From: an uncultured Ruminiclostridium sp.
GTDB lineage: Bacteria; Bacillota; Clostridia; Oscillospirales; Ruminococcaceae
Assembly: GCA_934462775.1 (NCBI GenBank)
Contig: CAKSIR010000035.1
Coordinates: 1-17,929, forward strand
Length of the DNA: 17,929 nt
Direction: 5' to 3'
Under the pieces are notes generated by a model. It had not been told where the DNA came from and searched no databases. It saw only the letters and a program-made list of their open reading frames with translations. The position numbers and the translations under genes are program-made. Positions 7,720 through 15,259 of this stretch are shown here, piece after piece; positions within the stretch are counted from its first letter, which is position 1, and every line of letters begins with the position of its first letter.

Positions 7720-8481
7720 TCACCCAAGCAGCCCTATATACCACTGAATTATCTCCTGCCCCCACAGCATACCGGCGGCAATGCCGATACTGAGGAACGG
7801 TCCGAAGCACATTTCGCTGTTTTTGGTGACCGCCTTATGTATAACGCCGTAGATTGCGCCGGTGAGTATTCCCACAAGCGCCGCAGGAACTATCGCCCAG
7901 CCAAGGAGCAGCCCCGCTCCCGCCATGAGCTGAACGTCGCCGCCGCCCATTGCTCCTAAAAATGCAAGCACGGCGAAGGGCACTGCGATAATCACTGCGC
8001 CGATAAGATGCTCGTACCAAGGCATATTGTTCACGGTGAAAATGGAGAGAAGCCCCAGAACGGCAATTGAAATGCTGCACCAATAGGGAATCTCCATGTG
8101 GTCAATATCAATAAAGCTTAGGCAGATGAGAATCGGGAAAAGAATAAAGCAGTAAACAAGCTCAAGGGAAAACCTGAACCGCAGAAACGCCAGCAGGTAA
8201 AGCGCTCCCCCTAACAGCTCAACCACCGTGTAGCGCGGCGAAATGGGACTTTTGCAGCTGCGGCATTTGCCGCCGAGGCAGATCCAGCTGATTACCGGTA
8301 TCAGGTCGCGGTTCTTTATCTGAGCGCCGCAGGACGTGCAGTGGGAACGGCCCTTTATAAGGGATTCATGCCGCGGCGTGCGGTAGATGACAACGTTCAG
8401 AAAGCTGCCGATGACGGTGCCGAAAATGAACACGAAAACGGAAAAAACAATAGTGTAAATCAGAAAAATTTCATCAGTCAT
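7720..8481 (-). CDS. pilD: Prepilin peptidase / N-methyltransferase PilD
   Basis: The 253-residue membrane protein is a bifunctional type IV prepilin leader peptidase: it cuts after the glycine of the prepilin leader and methylates the new N terminus. Near the N terminus GSFLNVVIYR (25-34) is diagnostic, followed by two Cys-x-x-Cys pairs (C48/C51 and C73/C76) that mark the zinc-binding methylase loop. The two catalytic aspartates are in FIDIDHMEIP (D125) and GGGDVQL (D182). About seven to eight membrane helices are visible. I chose the ATG at 8479-8481 because AAGGAG (complement of 8491-8496) lies 9 bases upstream; a longer reading to 8517 would have no ribosome site. It is transcribed against both halves of the pilus locus from its own promoter, so it may be made independently. 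Confidence 0.95.
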   Translation of the reverse strand: MTDEIFLIYTIVFSVFVFIFGTVIGSFLNVVIYRTPRHESLIKGRSHCTSCGAQIKNRDLIPVISWICLGGKCRSCKSPISPRYTVVELLGGALYLLAFLRFRFSLELVYCFILFPILICLSFIDIDHMEIPYWCSISIAVLGLLSIFTVNNMPWYEHLIGAVIIAVPFAVLAFLGAMGGGDVQLMAGAGLLLGWAIVPAALVGILTGAIYGVIHKAVTKNSEMCFGPFLSIGIAAGMLWGQEIIQWYIGLLG

Positions 8482-8543
8482 TTTACTGTACTCCTTGAAT
8501 CGTTTTGGTTTACTCAAATAACTAAAATAAACACCATGTGTCT

Positions 8544-8572
8544 ATTTTACCACATTCAGCCTTTAAAGGCAA
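8544..8572 (-). promoter_or_regulatory. Extended -10 promoter of pilD
   Basis: Reading the minus strand, TTGCCT (complement of 8567-8572), a 17-base spacer and TAAAAT (complement of 8544-8549) form a good sigma-A promoter, with TG one base upstream of the -10 (extended -10). It points at pilD, with a leader of about 55 bases. No equally good promoter is visible for pilB within 8482-8621. Confidence 0.6.
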
Positions 8573-8621
8573 CATCATTCTCGCAAAATATTCTCTTTAA
8601 GGGAAGGAACGGTCAGAAAAC

Positions 8622-10313
8622 ATGAAAAATATTCCAATCGGACAAATTCTTGTCGAAAGCGGATACATTACGCCAAAACAGCTGGACACCGCGCTTGCTG
8701 AACAAAGAAAGTCGGAGGAAAAGCTGAAGCTTGGCGATATGCTGCTGAAGTTAGGCTACGTTTCGGAAACGCAGCTTGCCCATGCTCTTTCAACAAGGCT
8801 TAAGGTTCCTTTTGTGGATCTTTCAACAACAAAGGTTGAAACCGAGGCGGTCAAGAAAATTCCTGAGGCAATCGCCAAGAAGAACACGGTAGTCGCTTTC
8901 AAAATACAGAACGGCAGACTTTATGTTGCGACCAACGACCCTGTAAACTTTTTCATATTCGAGGAGCTGAAAATCACAACGGGAATGGAAATCCACGCCG
9001 TTCTCGCAACCAAATCAGCCATTCTTGAAACCATCAACAAGGCGTATTCCGCCAACACCGTTTCAACGGTTATGGACGATATTGCCAAGCAGTACGACGA
9101 AAACGCCGGTCAGACCGAGGAAGAAGCCGCCGACGAGCGTGTTGACAACGCGCCTATCGTTAAGCTGGTAAACACGATTATCGACCGTGCTTTCCACTCT
9201 GACGCGTCGGATATTCATATAGAGCCGTTCAAGGACAGAACCCGAATCCGTTTCCGTATCGACGGCGAGCTTGTAGAGCAGAATATGTCCGTTAAGCCAA
9301 GCGTACATAACTCCCTCATTACCCGTATCAAAATCCTCGGCGGTATGAACATCGCCGAAAAGAGAATACCGCTTGACGGTCGTTTCGGCGTTGTAATCGA
9401 CGACGTAAAGCAGGATATGCGTGTATCCACAATTCCTACCGTTTACGGCGAAAAGTGCGTTATCCGTCTGCTTGCAACCGGCGATGAAAAGGCAAGAAAG
9501 ATTACCGACCTTGGTATGACCGACTACAACTACGAAATGTTCAAGCAGATTATCCGCTGTCCTCACGGCGTTATGCTTGTAACCGGACCGACAGGTTCAG
9601 GTAAATCAACAACCCTTTACGCAACCCTCGGCGAGCTGAGCAAGCCGAACGTAAACATCGTTACCGTTGAGGACCCGGTGGAAAAGAAAATCGACGGCGT
9701 AAACCAGTGCCAGATGAACGAAAAGGCGGGACTTACCTTTGCGGCTGCCCTCCGTTCAATCCTCCGTCAGGACCCTGATATAGTAATGGTCGGAGAAATC
9801 CGTGACGGCGAAACAGCCGACATCGCTATCCGTGCCGCTATCACAGGTCACTTGGTTCTGTCGACACTGCATACAAACGACGCCGCAAGTACAATCCTCC
9901 GTCTGGTAGATATGGGCGTTGCGCCTTACATGGTTGCTTCCTCCCTTATCGGCGTTATCGCACAGCGACTGGTTAAGGTACTCTGCCCGTCCTGCAAGGA
10001 AACAATTACCCTCACCGAGCCTGCCGACCTGCGTCTGGTGGGAGCCGACAAGCCGGTGAAAATCTGCAAGGCGCACTACGGCGGCTGCCGCGAGTGCCAC
10101 AACACAGGCTACAAGGGCCGTACCGCTATCCACGAAATCATCGTAAGCACCAACGACATCAAGGAGCTTATTTCCCAGAACGCAACCGCCGAACAGATAG
10201 GCAAGCAGGCGACCAAGAACGGTACAAAGCTGCTGCGTGAAAACGTTGCGGACATGGTTCTTGACGGAAAGACAACGCTCGACGAGCTTGTAAAGGCAAC
10301 ATATACCGTTTAA
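8622..10313 (+). CDS. pilB: Type IV pilus extension ATPase PilB with MshEN-like domain
   Basis: The 563-residue hexameric secretion ATPase drives pilus assembly through PilC. Residues 4-67 hold two MshEN-type motifs (IGQILVESGYITPKQLDTAL and LGDMLLKLGYVSETQLAHAL), the fold that binds cyclic di-GMP in MshE-like ATPases. The Arg that usually opens the motif is Pro5 in the first copy and Lys36 in the second, so affinity is uncertain. The motor follows: SDIHIEPF (196-203), Walker A GPTGSGKST (322-330), Asp box VEDPVE (349-354), Walker B around DPDIVMVGEIRD (384-395), His box GHLVLSTLHT (409-418), and four zinc-ligand cysteines (C455, C458, C489, C492). Length is usual for PilB. RBS is GGAAGGA ahead of the ATG. 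pilT follows after 69 bases. Confidence 0.96.
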   Translation: MKNIPIGQILVESGYITPKQLDTALAEQRKSEEKLKLGDMLLKLGYVSETQLAHALSTRLKVPFVDLSTTKVETEAVKKIPEAIAKKNTVVAFKIQNGRLYVATNDPVNFFIFEELKITTGMEIHAVLATKSAILETINKAYSANTVSTVMDDIAKQYDENAGQTEEEAADERVDNAPIVKLVNTIIDRAFHSDASDIHIEPFKDRTRIRFRIDGELVEQNMSVKPSVHNSLITRIKILGGMNIAEKRIPLDGRFGVVIDDVKQDMRVSTIPTVYGEKCVIRLLATGDEKARKITDLGMTDYNYEMFKQIIRCPHGVMLVTGPTGSGKSTTLYATLGELSKPNVNIVTVEDPVEKKIDGVNQCQMNEKAGLTFAAALRSILRQDPDIVMVGEIRDGETADIAIRAAITGHLVLSTLHTNDAASTILRLVDMGVAPYMVASSLIGVIAQRLVKVLCPSCKETITLTEPADLRLVGADKPVKICKAHYGGCRECHNTGYKGRTAIHEIIVSTNDIKELISQNATAEQIGKQATKNGTKLLRENVADMVLDGKTTLDELVKATYTV

Positions 10314-10382
10314 AATAAGGCAAAAGCTCACCAGGTGAGTTAATATATTGGAGCAGCAAATTCCCGAAGGAGAAATGAATAA

Positions 10383-11453
10383 ATGAACATTGACATCAAT
10401 CAGATTCTTGACGAAGCAAGAGATATGGGGGCGTCCGACCTCCATTTTACCGCAGGACTTCCGCCGGTTGTCCGTCTGCACGGCTCAATTCAGAAAATGG
10501 CAAACTACCCAGAATGCACCGAGCCGATTATCGTAAATGTCATCAATCAGATTACAACAATCAAGCATAAGCAGACTATTGCAAAAGGCTTGGACGCCGA
10601 CTTTTCATACGTTTCAAGCGCAGGCTTCCGCCACCGTGTCAATGTTTACAGACAGCGCGGTTATCATGCTATTGCGTTCCGTCTTTTAAGAAACGATATT
10701 CCGACTCTTACCGACCTGTTCCTGCCGACGCTGCTGGGCGATTTTGCCCTTAAGCCGAGAGGACTTGTCCTTGTAACGGGACCGACAGGTTCAGGTAAAT
10801 CCACAACTCTTGCGGCGATGATCGACCACATCAACCGCACAAGAAACTGCCATATAATCACTATCGAGGACCCTATCGAGTACCTGCACAACCATAAGCA
10901 GTCAATGATTAACCAGCGTGAGGTAAACGTGGACGTTGACAGCTTCGCAGGAGCCCTCCGTGCAGCTCTCCGTGAGGACCCTGACGTTATCCTCGTAGGA
11001 GAAATGCGTGACTTTGAAACAATCAACGCCGCCGTTACCGCCGCTGAAACAGGTCACCTTGTGCTTTCAACACTGCATACAACGGGTGCTGCCGAAACAA
11101 TCGACCGTATTATCGACGTTTACCCGCCTCACTCGCAGGGACAGATCCGCGCGCAGCTTGCAAACTCCCTTGTAGGCGTTGTTTCGCAGACCCTTGTTCC
11201 TACCGCCGACGGAAAGGGACGAGTTGCGGCGCTTGAGCTGCTTAACGTTACGGACGCTATTTCCGCAAATATCCGCGAGGGCAAGATATTCCAGATTCCG
11301 TCTGCAATTGCAACAGGCCGCGCGGCAGGAATGTTCTCTCTCGACCAGGACCTTGCACGACTGGTAAGAACAGGTATCGTAAAGGACGAGGTGGCAAGAA
11401 CACGCTGCCAGGATGTAAACGAGTACAAGAGATTCTTAAGCGTAATCGGCTGA
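10383..11453 (+). CDS. pilT: Type IV pilus retraction ATPase PilT
   Basis: The 356-residue protein has the compact PilT plan without an MshEN or zinc domain. It shows the N-terminal GASDLHFTAGLPP motif (16-28), Walker A GPTGSGKST (133-141), Asp box IEDPIEYLH (161-169), Walker B around REDPDVILVGEMRD (197-210) and His box GHLVLSTLHT (224-233). The C-terminal AIRNLIRE motif of retraction ATPases is only partly kept (ISANIREG, 293-300). Its presence implies retractile pili and hence possible twitching. AAGGAG at 10367-10372 sits 10 bases before the ATG; an earlier ATG at 10376 stops after three codons. It follows pilB after 69 bases holding a small CTCACC/GGTGAG dyad (about 10327-10339), so the two are probably cotranscribed. 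Confidence 0.96.
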   Translation: MNIDINQILDEARDMGASDLHFTAGLPPVVRLHGSIQKMANYPECTEPIIVNVINQITTIKHKQTIAKGLDADFSYVSSAGFRHRVNVYRQRGYHAIAFRLLRNDIPTLTDLFLPTLLGDFALKPRGLVLVTGPTGSGKSTTLAAMIDHINRTRNCHIITIEDPIEYLHNHKQSMINQREVNVDVDSFAGALRAALREDPDVILVGEMRDFETINAAVTAAETGHLVLSTLHTTGAAETIDRIIDVYPPHSQGQIRAQLANSLVGVVSQTLVPTADGKGRVAALELLNVTDAISANIREGKIFQIPSAIATGRAAGMFSLDQDLARLVRTGIVKDEVARTRCQDVNEYKRFLSVIG

Positions 11454-11480
11454 TTTCAGCGTCCTTTTTGGAGGAAAACC

Positions 11481-12317
11481 ATGCTTGAAAAAATGTACAG
11501 TATCTACAAGGAAAGCTTTCCGAAATATCCCGTTTCAAGGGAAGCCTTTCACTATTCGCTGAAGCCCGACTATGCCCAGCTTTTCCGCAAATACGACAAG
11601 GAAAAGCTTATCGGCTACTGCATTGTGAAGGGCGGCTCGGTGACTATGCTGTGCGTTTCGCCCCGTTACAGAAACAGAGGAATAGGCTCGCAGCTGCTTT
11701 CGCAGGCGGAAAATTGGATTGCAAAGCAGAATATCAGCCATGTAACGCTTGGTAGAGGGTGCGGGGATTACCTTTTGCAGGGCGTTCCTGAGGAAAACGA
11801 GGGCGCAGTGGATTTTTTTAAGAAGCACGGCTACACAGCCGATTTCACCAGCGTCAACATGAAGCTGAAAATGGGGGATTACTGCCCTCAGAGGCTGAAT
11901 ATTCCTCAGTGCGGGGAGGCAACGTTCCGCGTTGCCGCCGCAAACGAGCTGCCTGCCGTGCGTGAAGCGGTGAGTAAGGTTGCGGAGGACTGGGTCTGTT
12001 ATTTCGGCGAGGACGGCGAGGACTGCCTTGTCGCCGAAAAGGACGGCGAAATAGTGGGCTTTGAGCTGCTTTCCGCAGACGGCGGACTGTTCAAGAAGCC
12101 TCACGAAAAGCTTGGAAGCATCGGCTGCGTGGGGGTTATCCCCGAGGCAAGAAAGCAAGGCGTCGGTCTGCGCATGGTTATGGCGGGGGCTGATATGCTG
12201 AAAAAACAGGGCTGCACCGGCATTGAGCTGAGATATGTGGAACTGGTTGACTGGTACGGTAAGCTGGGCTTTACGGCGGATAAGCGTATGTGGATGGGCG
12301 AAAAGGCTCTGCTGTAA
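11481..12317 (+). CDS. Tandem-domain GNAT family N-acetyltransferase
   Basis: The 278-residue product contains two GNAT folds, each with the acetyl-CoA pyrophosphate loop: RNRGIG (64-69) and RKQGVG (224-229). Both are preceded by the usual beta-4 strand (TMLCVS and IGCVGVI), and each half ends with an F-x-K-x-GY/W-Y-x-K-LGF type element (DFFKKHGY, WYGKLGF). The substrate cannot be read from the sequence; small molecules, peptides or protein lysines/N termini are possible. It starts only 27 bases after pilT with a strong GGAGG, so it is likely read through from the pilBT transcript, and it ends at an intrinsic terminator. A direct role in the pilus is not shown. Confidence 0.85.
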   Translation: MLEKMYSIYKESFPKYPVSREAFHYSLKPDYAQLFRKYDKEKLIGYCIVKGGSVTMLCVSPRYRNRGIGSQLLSQAENWIAKQNISHVTLGRGCGDYLLQGVPEENEGAVDFFKKHGYTADFTSVNMKLKMGDYCPQRLNIPQCGEATFRVAAANELPAVREAVSKVAEDWVCYFGEDGEDCLVAEKDGEIVGFELLSADGGLFKKPHEKLGSIGCVGVIPEARKQGVGLRMVMAGADMLKKQGCTGIELRYVELVDWYGKLGFTADKRMWMGEKALL

Positions 12318-12345
12318 AGTTTTACTTGTGTATAGTTGTAAAATT

Positions 12346-12380
12346 AACGGCATTACTGTAACGGTGTAATGCCGTTTTTG
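12346..12380 (+). terminator. Intrinsic terminator after the GNAT gene
   Basis: A perfect 11-bp stem (12346-12356 with 12366-12376), 9-base loop and T run at 12375-12379 lie 28 bases after the acetyltransferase stop. It should end the pilB-pilT-GNAT transcript. Confidence 0.8.
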
Positions 12381-12431
12381 TTATATTTTACATAAATGCG
12401 CAAAAATCCGACAGGAAGCTGTGGTATCTTG

Positions 12432-12460
12432 TTGTATTCACATTATGGTTATGCTATAAT
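12432..12460 (+). promoter_or_regulatory. Extended -10 promoter of the c-di-GMP phosphodiesterase operon
   Basis: TTGTAT (12432-12437), a 17-base spacer and TATAAT (12455-12460), with TG at 12452-12453 giving the extended -10 form. Transcription would begin about 12467, so the mRNA leader would carry both multi-hairpin structures at 12464-12611. A second TATAAT at 12615-12620 has no good -35. Confidence 0.6.
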
Positions 12461-12463
12461 AAC

Positions 12464-12535
12464 CTCAGACTCAAAATCTGTTTCACCGATTTTGACCGCA
12501 TTTCATGCGGCAGCTCTGCTGCGCAGAGGTCTGAG
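12464..12535 (+). other. Predicted four-way junction: 7-bp closing stem around three hairpins
   Basis: CTCAGAC (12464-12470) pairs perfectly with GTCTGAG (12529-12535). The enclosed bases are nearly all in hairpins: TCAAAATC/GATTTTGA (12471-12478 with 12488-12495), CCGCAT/ATGCGG (12496-12501 with 12505-12510) and CTCTGC/GCAGAG (12514-12519 with 12523-12528). Only a CAG linker (12511-12513) is left outside the loops. Every stem is perfect Watson-Crick. The 72-base size resembles a tRNA, but stem lengths and loops exclude one. It may be a leader RNA or a palindromic (MITE/REP-like) insertion. Confidence 0.6.
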
Positions 12536-12548
12536 AACATTTTATCAT

Positions 12549-12611
12549 TAAATCCATTTGCCTGACGGCAAATGACGGCGTTGCCGTATCGCCTTGCGGC
12601 GATTTGATTTA
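12549..12611 (+). other. Second predicted four-way junction with three abutting hairpins
   Basis: TAAATC (12549-12554) pairs with GATTTA (12606-12611). Inside, three perfect hairpins follow without gaps: CATTTGCC/GGCAAATG (12555-12562 with 12567-12574, TGAC loop), ACGGC/GCCGT (12575-12579 with 12583-12587) and ATCGCC/GGCGAT (12588-12593 with 12598-12603). It begins 13 bases after the first junction and repeats its layout with different sequence. It ends 73 bases before the downstream start codon. Confidence 0.6.
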
Positions 12612-12684
12612 TTCTATAATAGCTTTACAATAAAATGAAGTACAGTATGAGATTGTTTTTGTAAAAGATGGGAAAGGAATGGGT

Positions 12685-15237
12685 ATGACAAACCGAAAAA
12701 CGGTTCTTATTGTCGATGACAGCAGTGTAAGCAGGACGCTGCTTGAAGAAACCCTGTGCGATGAATACGAGGTGTTACAGGCAGAAAACGGCATGGAAGC
12801 GCTGGAGCTGCTGAATAAGCGCAGCGTTACCGCAATAATTCTCGACCTGATTATGCCTGTAATGGACGGCTTTGAATTTCTGAAAAGGTTCTCCGAACGC
12901 GCCGAAAACAGCACTGTTCCGATTATAGTGCTGACCGCAAATTCGGATAAGGAAAGTGAGATCCGCGCGCTGAAAATGGGCGCATGGGATATTATTGTAA
13001 AGCCGTTTATTCCTGAAATTATTAAGATAAGACTGAGCAACGTAATTCTCAGAATACAGTATTCATCATTCAGAGAGCTTAAACGCCAGTCCGAATACGA
13101 CTCGCTTACCGAAATTTACAGCAAGAAAAAGTTCTTTGAGGAAACTCACGGTATGCTGACGGATTATCCCGACGAAAAGTTCGCTTTTATCCGTTTCGAT
13201 ATAGACAGATTTCACCTTATCAACTCCTATTTCGGCACGGAAACGGGAGATGATGTGCTCAGGTACATAGGAAAGCATCTGTCGGTCTTTGCCGCCAAAT
13301 TCGGCAAGGCGACCTACGGCAGAATTGACGCCGACATTTTCGGCTTGTGTATTCCCGCAAAAAACCGCGGGGAAGTCATTGACGCAGTTCATCACAGCAG
13401 CAAGATTTTAAAGAGCTATTCCATCAATTTCGACATGGTTCCCGCTTTCGGCATTTACGAAATCGAGGACAACAATATGTCTGTCGACAAGATTTACGAC
13501 AGGGCTAACCTTGCCGTAAAAAGCTGCAAGGGCGGCTACTTCTCCAACTATGCCTTCTACGAGGAGGAAATGGGCAGGAAAATCGAGCAGGAGCAGGAAA
13601 TTGTAAATGACATGAATGCCGCAATCGAGGAAGAACAGTTCCGGGTGTGGTATCAGACGAAGTACGACATAAGAACCAACCGCCCCGCAGGCGCTGAAGC
13701 GCTGGTAAGATGGATGCACCCTGCAAAGGGCATGATTCCGCCGGGAAATTTTGTGCCGATTTTCGAGCATAACGGTTTTATCAGCAAGCTGGACAGCTAT
13801 GTCTGGGAGCACGTCTGTATGGATCTCCGCAGATGGCTTGACGAGGGCAAGAAGCCTCACCCCGTTTCGGTGAACGTATCGCGCGTTGACCTGTCCAATC
13901 CAAAGCTCGTAAGCCATATCGTAGGACTTACCGAGAAGTACGGCATTCCTCACGAGCTGCTTAATCTGGAGCTTACGGAAAGCGCATATACGGATAACCC
14001 CGAAAATACTATCCAGATAATGAACGAGCTGCAGAACGCAGGCTTCGCTATCCTTATGGACGATTTCGGCAGCGGCTATTCCTCCCTCAGCGTGCTTAAG
14101 GACATTAACGTAAACGTGCTGAAAATAGATATGCGCTTTTTCTCAAAATCAGCCGTCGAGGGCAGAGGAAAGAGCATTATCGCCTCGGTTATCAGAATGG
14201 CTAAGTGGCTTAAAATTCCTGTTATCGCGGAGGGCGTTGAAACAAAGGAGCAGGTTGAGTTTCTGAAATCCCTTGGCTGCGAGTATGTGCAGGGCTACTA
14301 CTTTGCAAAGCCGATGCCTGTCGGGGATTACGAAAGGTATCTGGACAGCGAGGAGGTTTACTCCGAAAAGAACGACGAGGGCAGCTTCGATATTGCAAAT
14401 ATCTGGGACAACGACTTTATCGTAAGCAACATTATGCAGCCTGTTGCAGTTATGGAGTATCAGAACGGCAGCATTGAGATAATCCGCGTAAACAACGCCT
14501 ATTACGACCTTTTCGGCTACTCGGACAGTAAAGACGACTTTGTAGCTCTTACCAGCCGCATAAACAAAAACGACGTTGAAAGCGTTGTAAGAGCAGTTTA
14601 TGAAGTTGTTTCAACGGGGCAGAGCAGAAGCGTTGATTATCGCCGTGAAATGCCCGGCGGTTCATCGGCTTGGATAAACGTTAAGCTGAGCTACATAAAC
14701 AAGGATGAGAACAAGGATATTGTCTACGGCATATTTGCGGACGTGACTGCGCAAAAGCGCCTTGACGACGAGCTTATGGCTTACCGCAAGGCAATGGAAA
14801 GCGAAACAAAGTCCTTCAACAGGCTTATGATCATTGACGACGCAGAGGTAAACAGAGAAGTGCTTAAGCTGATGTTTGACGAGGAATACGAGGTAATCGA
14901 GGCGGAAAACGGCAGCGACGCGCTTAAAAAGCTGGCGGAGCTGAACGGGCAGGTTGACGCGATACTGCTCGACCTTATAATGCCTGTAATGGACGGCGGT
15001 CAGTTCCTTGACGCGCTGCACTCAAATCCCGACCTTGAGTCAATTCCTGTAATCATCATTACGGCGGACAACTCGGACGAACAGCGCAAGAAAATCATTG
15101 CAATGGGCGCAAACGACGTTATTTACAAGCCGTTTATTGACGACCTTGTAAAGCTAAGAGTAAAGAACGTTATCGAATACCGTCACAGAAAGGCTGAAGC
15201 GATGAAATTGGCTGTTTCGGGGGCGATAAAGGAATAA
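12685..15237 (+). CDS. REC-GGDEF(degenerate)-EAL-PAS-REC c-di-GMP phosphodiesterase
   Basis: The 850-residue cytoplasmic protein has five domains. REC1 (about 5-125) has D11/D12, phospho-acceptor D54, T84 and K106. The GGDEF domain (137-292) has the signature replaced by DADIF (215-219, preceded by RI), so cyclase activity is not expected. The EAL domain (309-555) keeps EALVRW (338-343), N398, E429/E432, DD at 459-460, K480, AEGVET (E516) and Q536, so hydrolysis of c-di-GMP is predicted. A PAS-like domain (575-690) and REC2 (712-835; D718/D719, D763, T793, K815) follow. Both receivers share DLIMPVMDG and KPFI, suggesting duplication. I chose the ATG at 12685, 6 bases after AAAGGA; the ATG at 12679 would touch the RBS. 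The Hpt gene follows after 22 bases. Output is probably c-di-GMP lowering in response to phosphorylation at two sites; the partner kinase is not in the window. Confidence 0.93.
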   Translation: MTNRKTVLIVDDSSVSRTLLEETLCDEYEVLQAENGMEALELLNKRSVTAIILDLIMPVMDGFEFLKRFSERAENSTVPIIVLTANSDKESEIRALKMGAWDIIVKPFIPEIIKIRLSNVILRIQYSSFRELKRQSEYDSLTEIYSKKKFFEETHGMLTDYPDEKFAFIRFDIDRFHLINSYFGTETGDDVLRYIGKHLSVFAAKFGKATYGRIDADIFGLCIPAKNRGEVIDAVHHSSKILKSYSINFDMVPAFGIYEIEDNNMSVDKIYDRANLAVKSCKGGYFSNYAFYEEEMGRKIEQEQEIVNDMNAAIEEEQFRVWYQTKYDIRTNRPAGAEALVRWMHPAKGMIPPGNFVPIFEHNGFISKLDSYVWEHVCMDLRRWLDEGKKPHPVSVNVSRVDLSNPKLVSHIVGLTEKYGIPHELLNLELTESAYTDNPENTIQIMNELQNAGFAILMDDFGSGYSSLSVLKDINVNVLKIDMRFFSKSAVEGRGKSIIASVIRMAKWLKIPVIAEGVETKEQVEFLKSLGCEYVQGYYFAKPMPVGDYERYLDSEEVYSEKNDEGSFDIANIWDNDFIVSNIMQPVAVMEYQNGSIEIIRVNNAYYDLFGYSDSKDDFVALTSRINKNDVESVVRAVYEVVSTGQSRSVDYRREMPGGSSAWINVKLSYINKDENKDIVYGIFADVTAQKRLDDELMAYRKAMESETKSFNRLMIIDDAEVNREVLKLMFDEEYEVIEAENGSDALKKLAELNGQVDAILLDLIMPVMDGGQFLDALHSNPDLESIPVIIITADNSDEQRKKIIAMGANDVIYKPFIDDLVKLRVKNVIEYRHRKAEAMKLAVSGAIKE

Positions 15238-15259
15238 TAGGCGGTGAAAGGATAAAAAT

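Noticed and set aside
9756..10481. Antisense frame (241 codons) over the pilB end and pilT start
   Set aside because: It overlaps two certain ATPase genes and resembles no protein; a composition artefact.
11535..12353. Antisense frame (272 codons) over the GNAT gene
   Set aside because: The plus-strand frame has both acetyl-CoA loops and a strong RBS; the antisense one has neither motif nor RBS and crosses a terminator.
12464..12535. Cloverleaf-like fold considered as a tRNA or tmRNA piece
   Set aside because: Size and 7-bp closing stem fit, but arms of 8, 6 and 6 bp with 3-base loops, no TTC-type T loop and no anticodon loop exclude tRNA.
12264..12611. CRISPR array or integrated element suggested by repeated palindromes
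   Set aside because: Repeats differ in sequence, have no regular spacers, and no cas, integrase or transposase gene is present.
12464..12678. c-di-GMP riboswitch (GEMM type) before the EAL gene
   Set aside because: The conserved core and tetraloop/receptor features of the known classes are not seen; the folds here consist of simple short hairpins.
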